Shown here: positions 46,801 through 58,400 of the stretch, piece after piece
Position numbering within the stretch: position 1 is the first letter of the stretch
How the letters are laid out: each line of letters starts with the position of its first letter
Origin: Klebsormidium nitens
Taxonomy: Eukaryota > Streptophyta > Klebsormidiophyceae > Klebsormidiales > Klebsormidiaceae
Length of the DNA stretch: 64,000 nucleotides
Assembly: GCA_000708835.1 (NCBI GenBank)
Contig: DF236963.1
Location: 370,276-434,275, forward strand
Direction: 5' to 3'
Notes under the pieces: generated by a model
The model's input: only the letters and a program-made list of their open reading frames with translations
Told to the model about the DNA's origin: nothing
Database searches by the model: none
Program-made: the position numbers and the translations under genes

Positions 46801-47987
46801 TCATCGGCGGTCGTCCTCTGGACGGCGCGTGTTGCGCTCAACCGTCAGAGCCGTCCGTTAGGGTGATCCACGGCGGAGATGCTTCGGAACGCGCAGGCCC
46901 GTCGAAATTGCCGTCAGCTAAAGGATGTAGGATACAATGGCACCCGCTGAAGCACGCGGCGATCGTGGCCGTCGATGCGTGCGCGCGGGCAGATCACGAG
47001 CAGTTTCCAGACTTCGGCCGCCACAGCGTTGAGCGGAGTAGAGAACTAGAACGCGAGCAAGATGCGGACGGCTCGCAGCCCGCGGCTTCCGTCTCGAGCA
47101 TTCAAGAACGAAAACTAGATCAGGGCTCTCTCGTCGAAAATCGGTCGACAAGGACAGTTACAGAAAGTAACGTAACAGAATCCCGTAGTGAGAGACCGTT
47201 AGGCAAAACACCCGCGGACATCGGAGAAGAAGTTGCCGAAAACGACGAGAAGAGGCGGAAGCTGGGCTCCTCCAGTCTGGACGATACGGGGGCCCGGGCG
47301 GGCGTGTTTGCGACTAAGCCGTATCTTTGCACCGGTTTCGATGCATACCTCGTGAGGGAACCCTGTACAGTGTGAGTTCCATTGTCTTGGCTTCTTCGGG
47401 TGAAAGTAGGTCGATTTTGTTTCACGGAACCCTGTACAAAGTCAACTGTATTTGTGGTCGCCTTGATTTGGGAGGTCGTTGTATCAGTCAGCATGATGAA
47501 ACCAGGCTAGTTGAAAGGCGTCAAAGCAGAGCGCAAGACGCATGTTTGAGATCTGGTGAGGATGTTCTTTTGTTGGCAGCCTCCATTCCTTCTGCTCCAT
47601 TACATTCCCTTGCTCAGCCTGTTTTGGCAACCCTTCTTGCATTGGATTATTTCGTCGGGGTTTCTGCCATTCCAAACATGCTGTTAGTTCGAAGAAGTGT
47701 CGAAATGGTCAGAAACAGAGTGTTCCCGGTAGTGCCACTGTGCAGGCGTCCACGCAACAGCCAATCTTGTTGAGGAGCAAAAGCAGGTCTGCTCGTTTTC
47801 TTTGTGCAGGTGTGCAATGGCGTTGGTCCACAGCCGTATTCGACGGGTTATATACGGCATCAGTAACTCACGAACGGGGGCCCTTGGGGGGCGCTACAAC
47901 TTGCAGACGAAAAAGAGCCTTAACCATCATTACAAGGTCTTTTGCATGAAACTCCACGAGAGTGAGGTAAAGAAGGCACTGTGTTGA
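43840..47987 (+). CDS. TAD3: tRNA adenosine deaminase subunit TAD3/ADAT3
   Basis: Eight exons (43840-43909, 44262-44316, 44582-44655, 45023-45156, 45360-45445, 45795-45900, 46572-47371, 47810-47987) join in perfect phase to 500 residues. N-terminal signatures are VPVYAADIPEPKLASPIL, LPRLTHVKRIRK, EKYGLSPFLAE and DCQVWPVTFHP. The deaminase domain starts at about 177 (NGCVIVDPATHRIVASG), has His303 in PLKHAAIVAVDACAR, and the zinc motif PCTVC (Cys440, Cys443) before MALVHSRIRRVIYG and GALGGRYNLQTKKSLNHHY. TAD3 pairs with catalytic TAD2 to convert A34 to inosine in tRNA anticodons. The catalytic Glu of HAE is replaced by Ala305, as expected for the non-catalytic subunit. A long disordered stretch separates the first strand from His303, and another precedes PCTVC. 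Confidence 0.94.
44173..44202. repeat. Perfect 15-bp tandem duplication
   Basis: AAGCTATGGTAGTGC occurs twice back to back in TAD3 intron 1. Confidence 0.85.
45533..45608 (+). repeat. Triple tandem repeat of an acceptor-like motif
   Basis: Three near copies of CTTTCTCGTTCAGGT, about 23-25 bases apart, lie in TAD3 intron 5. Each looks like a complete 3' splice site (pyrimidine tract plus CAG). Confidence 0.8.
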
Positions 47988-50308
47988 CAATTTGTTCATG
48001 GAGGGCGTGATTCCACGCCATATTCGCGGACAGTATCAGCTCATAATGTACTTGAAAGGTGCTTGAAAGCAAGTACTGGCATCACGTGGTTGAAATTTCT
48101 TGCCGAGCGGTATACGTGTCGCTTATCGTCCAAGTCGCTGCATGCTCGACATACTGTCACACCGAGCTAGCATTGAACACTGACCATATGTCACCATATG
48201 TCATGTTGATCATGGATTTGCAGCAAGGTCCGGAGTCTTCTCTCATATAACACTACAAAGCCACGAAAGAGGATGCTTCCATTCAGCAGTCTTAGATTAT
48301 CGATCAAATCATCACATTTTACAGATGGTAGTTTCTTATTTATTACACCTTAGCCACATTAGAGCCATGGAGCACGGTCTCCGGCAGACCCGACAGATGC
48401 TAGGCGGCATGGGATGAATCCGACTCGCGGACTCAACAAAGCTCTGAGACGTAGCTTCTACGGCTCGAGTCCCCGCTAGCCCTGTAGCGGCGAGGCGCAT
48501 GCCCTTTAGCGGCGAGGCGCCGCATACCTATACGCCGCGATACGCCTGACCGGCTGCGAGCTAGAGCAGCGGAAAAGAGAGATGTGAACGGTAATGGGTC
48601 CTGACCCAAGCAGGCGAGCCCGTGGTGCCGGTTTGTGCAACAGCCAGGCCAGCCTCAAAACGTCCCACCTCGGTCACGAGTGAAGACGTCTCTGATGGCT
48701 GAATGCCGTTGAGTACCTTTACCGGTGTTCTTCCGACAGCGTCAAGGCATTCCCCCACGGGGGGTCCCACGAGTGGCAACTTGCAAGCGCACTGCTTGGA
48801 ATCAAGACTCAAGAGAATTGTGCAAACTGAACGTTGACATCCTTGCTGAGGTCCTCGAAAGGTCCGCCCTAGCTGCGCGTCATTGAACTTGGAAGGGCCA
48901 GGTTGTCCTTTTCAGTTGAGGCCGATCTTGTGAGGAACTGTGGTTTGCTTCGAATCCACAGGAAGAGAAACAAGTACTGCTTTCCAATCTATCGCTCAAT
49001 TGTTCAAACAAGAAGACCAGCCAGCGAGATTAGAATGCTCTGGATGAGCCAAGAGAGCGCGATTTTCTTTGAACATCTGAACAAGAGGGTCCCACACGAG
49101 GAAGTAGCAGGTGACTTTTTGTCCATTCTTATCTTGCTTTCACGCTCAAAGTAAGCCTTACTGAACATAGTTCTGCTGCATTGCAGCACATCCTCACAAT
49201 GTCGATCTTGAAGAGCACTTCATTCAACACATGCTACAGGGAACAGGAAGCTGGTTCGAATAGCACATTGCTCAAGACAACTGTAGCTAAGGTGATTCCT
49301 GGAAGTCTGATATTCAAAAGGAACATGGTCGATTTGGACTTGAAAAACATATGATCAAACATCATTGTTTGCAAGCCAAGTGATCACCACCCCCATTTGC
49401 TCCGCATCATTTGCAAGTATGCCGTTTCTTTGCCTTTGTTTACATGTCCTTGATACTTTGAGCATTGATCACATCGTCATCGTTGACTTGCAAACGCATC
49501 TCCCCTCAAGTCTTTTGTTCCACGTAGATACCAGATTGATGAAGGAAGTGAGAGATTGAGCAGGCTCCGTATATTGTAGACTTGGTTATTACAAGCTTGC
49601 AGCAATGCTTGATCAACCCTCGCTTATATTGCATTGCCTGTACCTTGTGCTGCTCAAACAGTCCTCATATGTAATCCTTTTTAAAAGAGTAATCGAAGGA
49701 AAAGAGTCTTTCTGTTCTCTTCAAAGCTCAGCTCGGCATGCTGTTCCAGCTATCTCCTGACTTCAACGTCACATCTGCAACAGTCCTCATGTTGATTACC
49801 TACCTCTTCCAGGTTCCGGGCCGAGTGTTGTACGACAATTTGGACCGCTTCTGAGTTGTCGCCTTTGAAGAGTTGAGGTAAGTAGTCTTTCTGCTCTCAT
49901 TACAAAGTCCGTCTGTCCTTGGAGTTGCCATTAGTCAAGAAGGTGATCCATTGAGCATAGAGCTTTTCCCTCCTCTTAACTTCAGTGATTTGCAGTAGAT
50001 ATTTCACCTAGGACTTTTCAGCATCGAAACCTCAGCATTACTGAGTTTCCCAGTCAAACTCCCGGCAAGGCCTGTTTCACATCTGTTCCTGCTTCTATTA
50101 GCGGCAACCCCAAAAACTGGACAAGCATGCTTAATCGGTCACTCTTCTTGTCTCTGCAGGCTCCTCCTTCTTGATCTGATCAAGATGTGCGCGTAATCCT
50201 TCCTCTGGGACAGTTACATCAAGGTTTAACCACTGTCAACAGACTTGTTCTGGGGCGACCATCCCCTCGAAGAGCTTCAGGCTTTAGTACTTCCCCACTG
50301 CAAAACCA
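47988..50308. other. Intergenic, possible 5' UTR exons of next gene
   Basis: No coding exon identified in 2.3 kb. Splice-like sites (TTCCAG near 49.81 kb, GAG/GTAAGTAG near 49.88 kb, TCTCTGCAG near 50.16 kb) may bound untranslated exons of the gene starting at 50309. A 14-bp repeat TAGCGGCGAGGCGC lies at 48485 and 48507. Confidence 0.4.
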
Positions 50309-52897
50309 ATGGCCGCCAGACAGAGGTCTCAGCGGTCGTCCGACATCGATCCTGGCCCTAGAGATCCTCAGGACGAGTTCCTTGCCACTGGGCCAAGAAG
50401 GATAAGCCGTCGGAACAGTCGTGGCCGGGATGAGGAACATCTGCAGAGTGGGGGTCCCAAGACTGACCAGGAGAAAGCCCCCTCAGGAAGGAGGCTGCGG
50501 ATCAGGGGGGCTGTGCAGAAAACGGCGAGGGGGTGTGTGGAAGAGGATACTGAGGGTACGGACAGGATGAGCGGGAGGGGCCGGGGGTCACACAGCAAAG
50601 CAAGCAGCGGAGGGGAGGAGTCGGATGACGAACTAGGCGTGGAGGAGAACTTGTTGCAGACGCGCCGCAGTGACCGGGGCCGGAATGGGTTTGTTACTGC
50701 GGAGGAGGGGGGGCAGGGACAGTTCACGAAGAGGAATCCCAATTACGGAAAGCAGTTGCCGAGTGGGAGGGGTGCGATTATTGCAACTGGTGGTGCAGAT
50801 ATGGAGTGGTTTGATGAAGGGCGGGCAAAGGATAGATCTCGTGATGCTGCCGGGAGCAGGGGAAAGCAGTTCTCAGGGAAAGAGCTGATCACGAGAGCGG
50901 GGGGGCGTGGCAAGGTGCTGAGTCAGATTGGGCCTGGAAAGCCAATCCCTGGGCAGAGAAGAGCGCTTCCAAGCGGCTCGCGGGGGGGCTCGAAACCGGC
51001 GCTTGGGAAGGGTGGATTTGCTGAGGAAGCGTTTCATTATGCTAAGAAGCAGCCGAGGGCGTTGGAGCACGATCTCGCCAGCGGGGGGGAGAGTAGTGAA
51101 CTGTCTGAGGGTGAGGGAAATTCTGACGCAGAAGCTGACGGGTTTTCGTCGGATGAGGATCTGAAGCTGTCCCTGGTCGAGAGGAAGGACTCACCCGAGA
51201 GGGACGTGAGACCTGGGAAGAAAGCAATCAGACCGGTTGAAGAAGAGGAGGAAGTCTCAGAAGAGGAGTCTGATTCTGGGGAGGTAGAGAGGCAAGAGGC
51301 AGAAGCAAGGTCGAGAGCGGAGGAAGAGGAGAGGATCAAAGAGGAGGAAGAGAAAGAACGGCAGCGCGAGATTGAGAGGTTGAAGGAGATCGAGTGGCAG
51401 AAAGAGGAGGCGCGTCGGAGAGACGAGGAACGGAAGCGGGGGGAGGAACGGTGGCGGGAGGAGCGGCAGAAGAAAGAGCGCGAGCGGCGGAAAGAAGTGG
51501 AGCGGCAGAAGAGGGAAGCGGAGAAGCAGAAGGAGGAGAAGCGCGTTGCGGAGGAGAAGGCACGGGCTGCGAAGGAGGCGAAGGAGATGGCCGCACGTCA
51601 AGCGCAGCGGTCGAAGATGGACCGGCAGCTGAGCGTTTTGGAGCGGATCCAAGCGACGATCGTCGCGGCGAAAAAGGCGCGGACTGGGGGAGTCGGGCCG
51701 CGGAGGGCGCCGCCGAAAGCGGCGAAAGATGGGCCCAGCCCGGACGAGTTGTTGATCGACGCGAGAATCGTGAAGAAGCAGCGGTCCATTCAAACCTCCC
51801 CTCCGGTGGCGCCGAAGCTGAAGACGGTGCGTGTGTCGATGCTAGACATCGCAGCTGCGGCGGAAGAGATGAGCCCGTCGAGACCTCGCTCGGGCAAACG
51901 CAACGGCAGCCCAGGTGTGAACAGCCCCCTCGGTGCGAACAGGTCGGCCGGTGTGAATGGCTTCGAGGCATCAAGGCTTGGTGAAGGGTTGGAAGCGGAA
52001 CGGTTCACGAACGATCTTGGGGAAGGGGGAGGGAGTATAAACCGGGGGCCGTCAGTGGATTCGGTGCTCCACGGGATCCCCCAGGCGAAGAAGGAACCGC
52101 GCTTCATGGCCGGAGGGAGCTTCTCCGACGACTCCGACGAGGAGTCCGAGAAGCTTTTCACACCGCTCGACGAGGCGGACCTCCTAATGGATGTGGACAT
52201 GCCCGATACGGACGGGCACGGTGCACATGCGCCCGTAAGCGATGAGTCTTTGCCCATAAGCGGGGCGCATCTGGCTGGCGACGGGGTCCATATGCCGATG
52301 TACGGGGGAGTTGGTTTGATGGGCATGAAGCGGAAAGCGTTCGAGGAAGAAGCGGAGGGGGGTCTGCACTTGCGGGGGTTGGAGGACTACTCGGGGGATC
52401 TCTCGATGGGCCCTACCTGGCGAGGGGGGGGACCGTTCCCCCCACCTGCGTTCGGGGGACATCTCAATGCGGGGAAAGGAGGGTCGGAACGGGCCTCCAA
52501 GCAGTTGAGGAAACTGTACCCCGGGGGAGAGTGGCCAAACCCTTCATCACTGCGCCGAAACGAGAGTAGCCTCAGCATCCCGGAAACAGACTGGGTTGTT
52601 GATGGGGAGAACAGCGAGCACAGCGGCGCTGCGGGGGACGACCTGGAAGCGGATTATCACCCCCCCGGAGCAGCGGATGTCCAGCTGGAATTGAACGGGG
52701 GGGAGGGAAGCGAGGAGGATGACGTGGCAGGGTACCTGGCAGTTGACCATCAAGAAGATGAGGGGCTCGAGTATGACGTGGGTTCACCTCGGGGGGGGAG
52801 TGAAAACGGGGCGGAGGGGGGGAGGGTTTCTGGAGCGAATGTTGGTTTGGGACTTGGCGGGGGGGTGGGCATGCGGGCCAAGGCCAGGGTGGGCTGA
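50309..52897 (+). CDS. Large charged coiled-coil protein, function unknown
   Basis: An uninterrupted 862-codon frame starts at an ACCAATGGCC context, an exceptionally long exon for this window. The first 300 residues are disordered, rich in Arg, Gly, Ser, Asp and Glu. About 310-440 is a highly charged single-helix or coiled-coil region of Glu/Arg/Lys repeats resembling EREIERLKEIEWQKEEARR. About 440-520 is basic and Ala-rich (QLSVLERIQATIVAAKKAR). The C-terminal third is acidic and low-complexity with scattered short motifs (RFMAGGSFSDDSDEE). I recognise no enzymatic domain. Composition suggests a nuclear or cytoskeleton-associated scaffold, but that is speculation. The frame ends in a poly-G region, just before a second frame that seems to be the true 3' end (next entry). 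Confidence 0.75.
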   Translation: MAARQRSQRSSDIDPGPRDPQDEFLATGPRRISRRNSRGRDEEHLQSGGPKTDQEKAPSGRRLRIRGAVQKTARGCVEEDTEGTDRMSGRGRGSHSKASSGGEESDDELGVEENLLQTRRSDRGRNGFVTAEEGGQGQFTKRNPNYGKQLPSGRGAIIATGGADMEWFDEGRAKDRSRDAAGSRGKQFSGKELITRAGGRGKVLSQIGPGKPIPGQRRALPSGSRGGSKPALGKGGFAEEAFHYAKKQPRALEHDLASGGESSELSEGEGNSDAEADGFSSDEDLKLSLVERKDSPERDVRPGKKAIRPVEEEEEVSEEESDSGEVERQEAEARSRAEEEERIKEEEEKERQREIERLKEIEWQKEEARRRDEERKRGEERWREERQKKERERRKEVERQKREAEKQKEEKRVAEEKARAAKEAKEMAARQAQRSKMDRQLSVLERIQATIVAAKKARTGGVGPRRAPPKAAKDGPSPDELLIDARIVKKQRSIQTSPPVAPKLKTVRVSMLDIAAAAEEMSPSRPRSGKRNGSPGVNSPLGANRSAGVNGFEASRLGEGLEAERFTNDLGEGGGSINRGPSVDSVLHGIPQAKKEPRFMAGGSFSDDSDEESEKLFTPLDEADLLMDVDMPDTDGHGAHAPVSDESLPISGAHLAGDGVHMPMYGGVGLMGMKRKAFEEEAEGGLHLRGLEDYSGDLSMGPTWRGGGPFPPPAFGGHLNAGKGGSERASKQLRKLYPGGEWPNPSSLRRNESSLSIPETDWVVDGENSEHSGAAGDDLEADYHPPGAADVQLELNGGEGSEEDDVAGYLAVDHQEDEGLEYDVGSPRGGSENGAEGGRVSGANVGLGLGGGVGMRAKARVG

Positions 52898-53316
52898 AGG
52901 GGCCGTGCTCCGGATGACGTCAGCGGACGTGGGGCGGGTGACGTCAGCACATGCTAGGGTGGTAGATGCTCTGGAGGGAAGGATGAGGAAAGGGACGCGA
53001 ATTGCCCCCCCAAGCATTGCTCAAATTAATCAAGCTGAATCCCTCTTGGCAAGGTGAGTGGGCACTTGGCTGGGTTCGCTGCATCTGCACCAACGAGGTT
53101 CGGTTCTCGAAACACTTCATGCAAACGAAACTGAGGGTCCTGTTTCGAGGCCAGAAAGGTCTTCCCTTTCGAGCCTCTTCCTGGCGGTGCAAGCTGCTTG
53201 CTTGCAATTTGCACAAATATTGTCCTCTGCTCTCTCATTCTGACAGAAGAGTCACTATCTCTTTGAAGCAGGGTCAGCTTTTGCTGTTTCTTGTTCGACG
53301 CCCCGACTTGACATAG
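52898..53316 (+). CDS. Likely 3' continuation of the coiled-coil gene in shifted frame
   Basis: A different frame runs through 52898-53053, reading VTSAHARVVDALEGRMRKG and IAQINQAESLLAR, and ends exactly at a strong donor (AAG/GTGAGT). A phase-matched acceptor at 53245 (CTGACAG) opens a last exon 53247-53316 ending in a stop after VRRPDLT. Removing one G from the 7-G run at 52859-52865 would join this frame to the long frame upstream. I infer either a one-base sequence error or a short intron in the G-rich stretch. Confidence 0.5.
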
Positions 53317-55470
53317 CGTCGTTCGCTGTAATTAAAGATTTTTAAGCACCATATTTGGTAGCGTGGTAGTCAGACGTGCGCTTCTGGTTCCTTGTTATGG
53401 GCGTCTTTCGGGGCCGAACTCAGATCCAAAACTGTGCGGAAGTTGCAACGTTCTCGCCTGGACTTCCCCCAAGAGTCCGCTCACACGAACCCCCATTCCG
53501 CCTTGGAGGTTGGTAGAGAAAATAATCCAAGCCAGAAAGGGGCGATTTCGGTGTGTAAAGATACCCCGTTAACATACTGTTACGAACACCACACGCCGTC
53601 TCTTGAGCGTGCCTCTTGGTTCTTTTCGGGAGTTGATAGCCCAAATGTCTTATCTGCAGTTCCCGAAAGATGTCGAACGAGTGCGTAGCAGACAAACGGG
53701 CTCGTCATCCGGCAGCCAGACATGAAGGGGGATCTTCGCGGACTTGTCTAGCGGCCCCAAGAGTAACAGCAGGCAGCAGAGGTCTAATGCAGGTAAGCTT
53801 GTGACTGTTGCGAAAAGCTCTTCTCTCCTTGGAGTGCTGGCTGAACTTATAGTTCCAACTAAGCTCGAAGGTTTTTCGGACCGCTTGGGTTACAGCGTTC
53901 TCCCAACTCTTGTCGGAAACGTAATGCTTCAGTGCGCAGTGCATGTAACCAATGTCTCGTAGTGGTGCGCAGTATCGACTGAGCGGACCCTGTTGCACTT
54001 GATGGGCCGATCAGGCAACTTCCATCGTGAGAAATTAAACCTGGAGTCCGTTTCGAGTCCTCCCGCAATCAATGATTGACATGATGCGCTATAGCCTGGT
54101 GTTGCAGCCCACGCTTCGTCTTTCTTTTTGAGCACGCGGCGAACTAGGTTCGTAACATAGCAGGTTGTCATAAGGTCGTGTTACCTGCAGATGGTCAAGA
54201 CTCTCAGGTTGATTGGCAGAGGGTAGCTCTTCTTGAGCATCTCAGTACCCAATCGTCTATGGGAAGCTGCGACACCACACACAGAAGCCAGACACGCAAA
54301 ATGTGCCGATTGGACTGCATAGTAGGCTTGCATGCTGCAGGTGCTTTGGATCCAAATTACAAGCAGACCCAATTGCGACTGGTTGCCAATCGGATAGCAC
54401 ATTTGAAAGTCGTGCCTACGTCCATCTGATGGTGTCGTTCGGACTGGTTAAATCTGCAAACTCTCTCATATGCTAATTAGGACTTCATGCAGCAGAGCAG
54501 CGCAAGCTCTTCGCTTGCTCGTCATGCAACCCAGAAGCTAGAGCGTCACAACAATATGGATTTGTCGGATTTGACAGAGTTCAAATGTACTGATCGTTGA
54601 GCAGGCTACCTAGCTGCATGCGTTAAATTGTAGCCATGGAGTAATTCTATATCATGCAGGCGAGCAACAACGGTAGTATAGCTAAACTTTAACCATGTAT
54701 CGTGTATGCGTAACGTGGGCAAATATAGGTACCACATTCCCCATATATGCACCGTCCTTATGCGCGTTATTTTGAGCTGTATGCCCTGACGCGGTCGACT
54801 TCAAACATCATATACACATTTGGGATATGATATGGTCTCTGATCGTCTTCGACCCAACCGTTGTTCAATCACTGTTATATAATTGCCGCGCCATGCAAAA
54901 TTGTATTACCGGCCCACCAGGACATATGAAGTGCTCCAGTCGATGGTGATGTGATCTATAGAAGGGCATGCAGGGCGCTCAATGAGCTAATTATTGATTT
55001 GTGCATGTAGCAACCTTGTTTGCAAGGAATGCCTGAAACATTATGCAACAATCAATGGAAGTGCACTATCAAGCTCTTCCAAGAAAGAAACTGCACATTC
55101 AATGATGAAACCACGGCAAATTGATTGGACCTTATGTTGCTTGTGACTACAAGCAGCATGCGTCCAGGCTCTAGTTCAACACACCACAGTGTACGTTAGT
55201 GTTTTTCTCGTTTCAGTATGTGGCTATGATGTATAGAAGCTACATCCTTTCTATGATAGATCGTTCTCCAGACCTAGACAACATTCTCGTCTAGTGGCTC
55301 CTAAGTCTACTATGCAAACAGAAACAAGGTGCAAGTACCTCGAAAACCCAACTTTGACCGCTTGGCAGTAAACCCCACCTCCCCTCCCCATTTTATCTTA
55401 CAACAGCTGACTAGTGCAATCGCAAACTGTAGGAAATGCGAATGTTACAATAGACCGGATCAAAGTCCGC
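53317..55470. other. Convergent intergenic region
   Basis: No gene recognised. A donor-like ATGCAG/GTAAGC near 53.79 kb may mark a non-coding transcript. The 54.45-55.4 kb part is AT-rich. Confidence 0.45.
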
Positions 55471-58400
55471 CTACCAATCGTCGGGATAGATGCTCCTGAG
55501 CTTCTTTGTCGGCAGGTATTGACCGTCATCGAAGCTGGTGAAGAACTGTGACAAGAACAACAAAGGCGTCAGGAATCGAAACCACACGACCATGCTCCTC
55601 TGTCCTCCATACAGTGGCTTGGCCAAAGAAGCGTCTCATCCAGCTCTAATAACGGCTGAAAACTTAAGGTATCCCCAAATTGCGACAAGTGCCTTCACAT
55701 AGCAGAGGAGCCAAACCGCATCTAAGATGGTAAAACAGCAACGCCAAGGACCAATAATCCCACGATCCACGTGTGCCTCCTCCTCCTCACCATGTTTGTC
55801 CATGGGTGCAGGACCGGCCGCGGCGTGGGCTGCACTGACATGTTTTCCTGTGCGACATACGTCGACATACCCCCGGGGCGGTCACGGACGTCCACGAGCA
55901 CGTGGTAGAACGGCTGCTTGCGCCCCTCAGGGAGCGAGTCGATCTTCATTTGCTGTTGCCAGCCCTCGGGCGCAGAGCACTCGAGATCGTGCCCATAAAT
56001 GACACCTCGGTAGCCTGCGCAAAAGTTCCGCGCTCGTTCAGGAAACAAAACGTTTTGTTTTGACTACTTGTCACTTGATAATCTGACCTTTTTGATCGTT
56101 TTGGAGCTGGCCTTGCGGGAACAACTAAAATGCAAAGGGACTGGACAAGGATTGTCTTCCTTCCATTGAAGGAGGCCCAAACAGTGTTCAACTACAACCA
56201 GGAGTTGAGCACCAGACGGTACAAGAGAACTAAGATTGCAAGCAAGAGTCACTTTGGGGCTGAGTACTCCATAACTATGTACCAAAACAAGAAGCAAACT
56301 TTAGTGTGAAAAACGACAAGTCCTGTTTGCAGAAAGCCCGGGGGGGCCCGTACTGAGACAATCCAGTCGCATTACCCTAATCAAAGGCACTCCTCAGTAA
56401 AGCAAACTAGAGACGTTCACAATAGTGAATCGACTTGAACAACAACATCGGATAGACAATGAAAGCAGGGAAGCCTAGTCAGACCAGAAGGAACTCATCT
56501 AGTCAGAACCAGAAGGAACTCGGGTCAGAGCAGACCAGAGGATGATACAATAGGACACAGAAACATGATTCGATCAGATACAGAAGCAGAGCCAAATGTA
56601 AGAAAAGGAGTGAATCGAGATGAGAGCACGAGAAGGCTTGAAAGAGACAGTGGCCCTCACCATATTTCTTGTGCACGATGACATCCCCAATCCGGTACAT
56701 GGTCTGGGGCTGCACAGAAATCTCCATCATGCGCTTCTGCAGCGCAAGCATGCGCACACGGTCCCGCAACTGCCACAAAGAACGGTGCAAATGATCAGTG
56801 AGCAGAATTTTGGAGCTCTGTAACCCCTTAACATCTGTGGTGAAGAAAGATGACTGTTTCGCCGCATCAAAGAGGAATCGGTAGTTTGATTCTTTTCCTT
56901 CTCAAGTGTCGGAATGTAGTGAAGAAGAGGCTGTGATCAGGGACTGGCTGCCTGTCACTCTACCTACTATGGTGTCCCGTTTGATGCCCTAAAAGGCAAG
57001 GAGGCCCTCTTGAGTCTCTAGAAGAGGCTGACAATGACGTGTGTTGAGTCCCCAGCAATAGGCGAATGGAACAAGGAGAGGCTGCGGCTGCTCCTAAACA
57101 AAGCTAGTCCAAAAGTACGTCTCCTCACAAGAAGAACCAAGTTTCTTCAGAAAAGGTTTGTGAAATACCGAATCTATGGAGTGATCCATTGGACTGGATT
57201 GATGTCTACCGAAAGATACTTATGCTTTCTTCCTCAAGTTTTGAGTGGACAGCGCTCCGCCTGCATGCAGCTGCACTCTTAATTATAGAAAGTACACGCC
57301 ACAGCAGAATGCCGAATCCCTTCCTCAAAAACCTGAACTCGTTCTGCAGCGAGCTCTTATGCATGCTTTACTGACCCGCAATGCTGATTGTTCGTGTGCT
57401 CTGTACTTTTCTGACGTCAATGTGGGGCTCTTCGAACTGACATTGGACAAACAAAGACTTTTCATCCAAAGTGTCTGGATCGTCTCTTGAAGACCTGGTC
57501 CCGTAATCTGGATGACAAGACTTTACTACTCTGATGCCAACAGTGTGGCAGTTTGTGGACAGACGTGGCAGTCTTGCACAGAAAAGGCATCATAGAACAT
57601 GATTCTCTGATCCGGTTAAGCCATTGCATTCAGCCTTCACTCATTCACCCACAAAAGTCTGAATCTGGATTCTCGTACTGATTGGACAGCCAAAAAAAGG
57701 GCAATTGACAGTGTGTCACGCCCCCTTGAAAGGACCGGTAGATGGAAGTCACTCGAAGCAAGTCACTCCAAACAGCTAGAAGAGAACAATCTACAAATGA
57801 AGAGTTTCTGCTCACCTCTATGGCCTCCTCATACTTTTCTGCTTTGACCAGCCGGTCCAAGTCCTCTTCCAGCTCCGTGAGACTACACCGCAGCCTTTGA
57901 TAGTCTTCCTTTGTTTCCAATTCCTGCAGACAAAGGCATTCAATTAGCCCACGGCCTGGGGGCAAGGAGATGCTGAGACTTGCAACCAATGGCATGCAAC
58001 AGGGAAACTCACTTGGAAGATTGATAAAAAACAGCCAGCATTTGACATCAGAACCACTGGTGATTGAAAAATATGAGCCAGCATTTGACGACAGAAACAC
58101 TGGTTTACAACAATAATTCTGGACAAACTGCAATTGGATGCCGTCAGAACGAATAAAAAGGGGCAGCGCATTAACCCTATTGGAATCCGTCTGCAAATAA
58201 CGGTTGAAAATCCTGGGGCATGTCTTGAAGGCGACAAGCCAATGCCCCCAATCGTCCATCAAGCACAAACATCACATTCCATCTAAAATCCATCTAGAGA
58301 TACGAGGGCATCTCTGTGGGGAATTCTAGCTTCCGCAAAAACCACAGCCCCAAGTTGTTTTATCCAGTCCATCAAGCACAAACATTACATTCCATCTAGA

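Noticed and set aside
51336-51974. 212-codon minus-strand open frame, Pro/Ser-rich
   Set aside because: Antisense shadow of the Glu/Arg-rich coding exon; composition is the complement of charged repeats.
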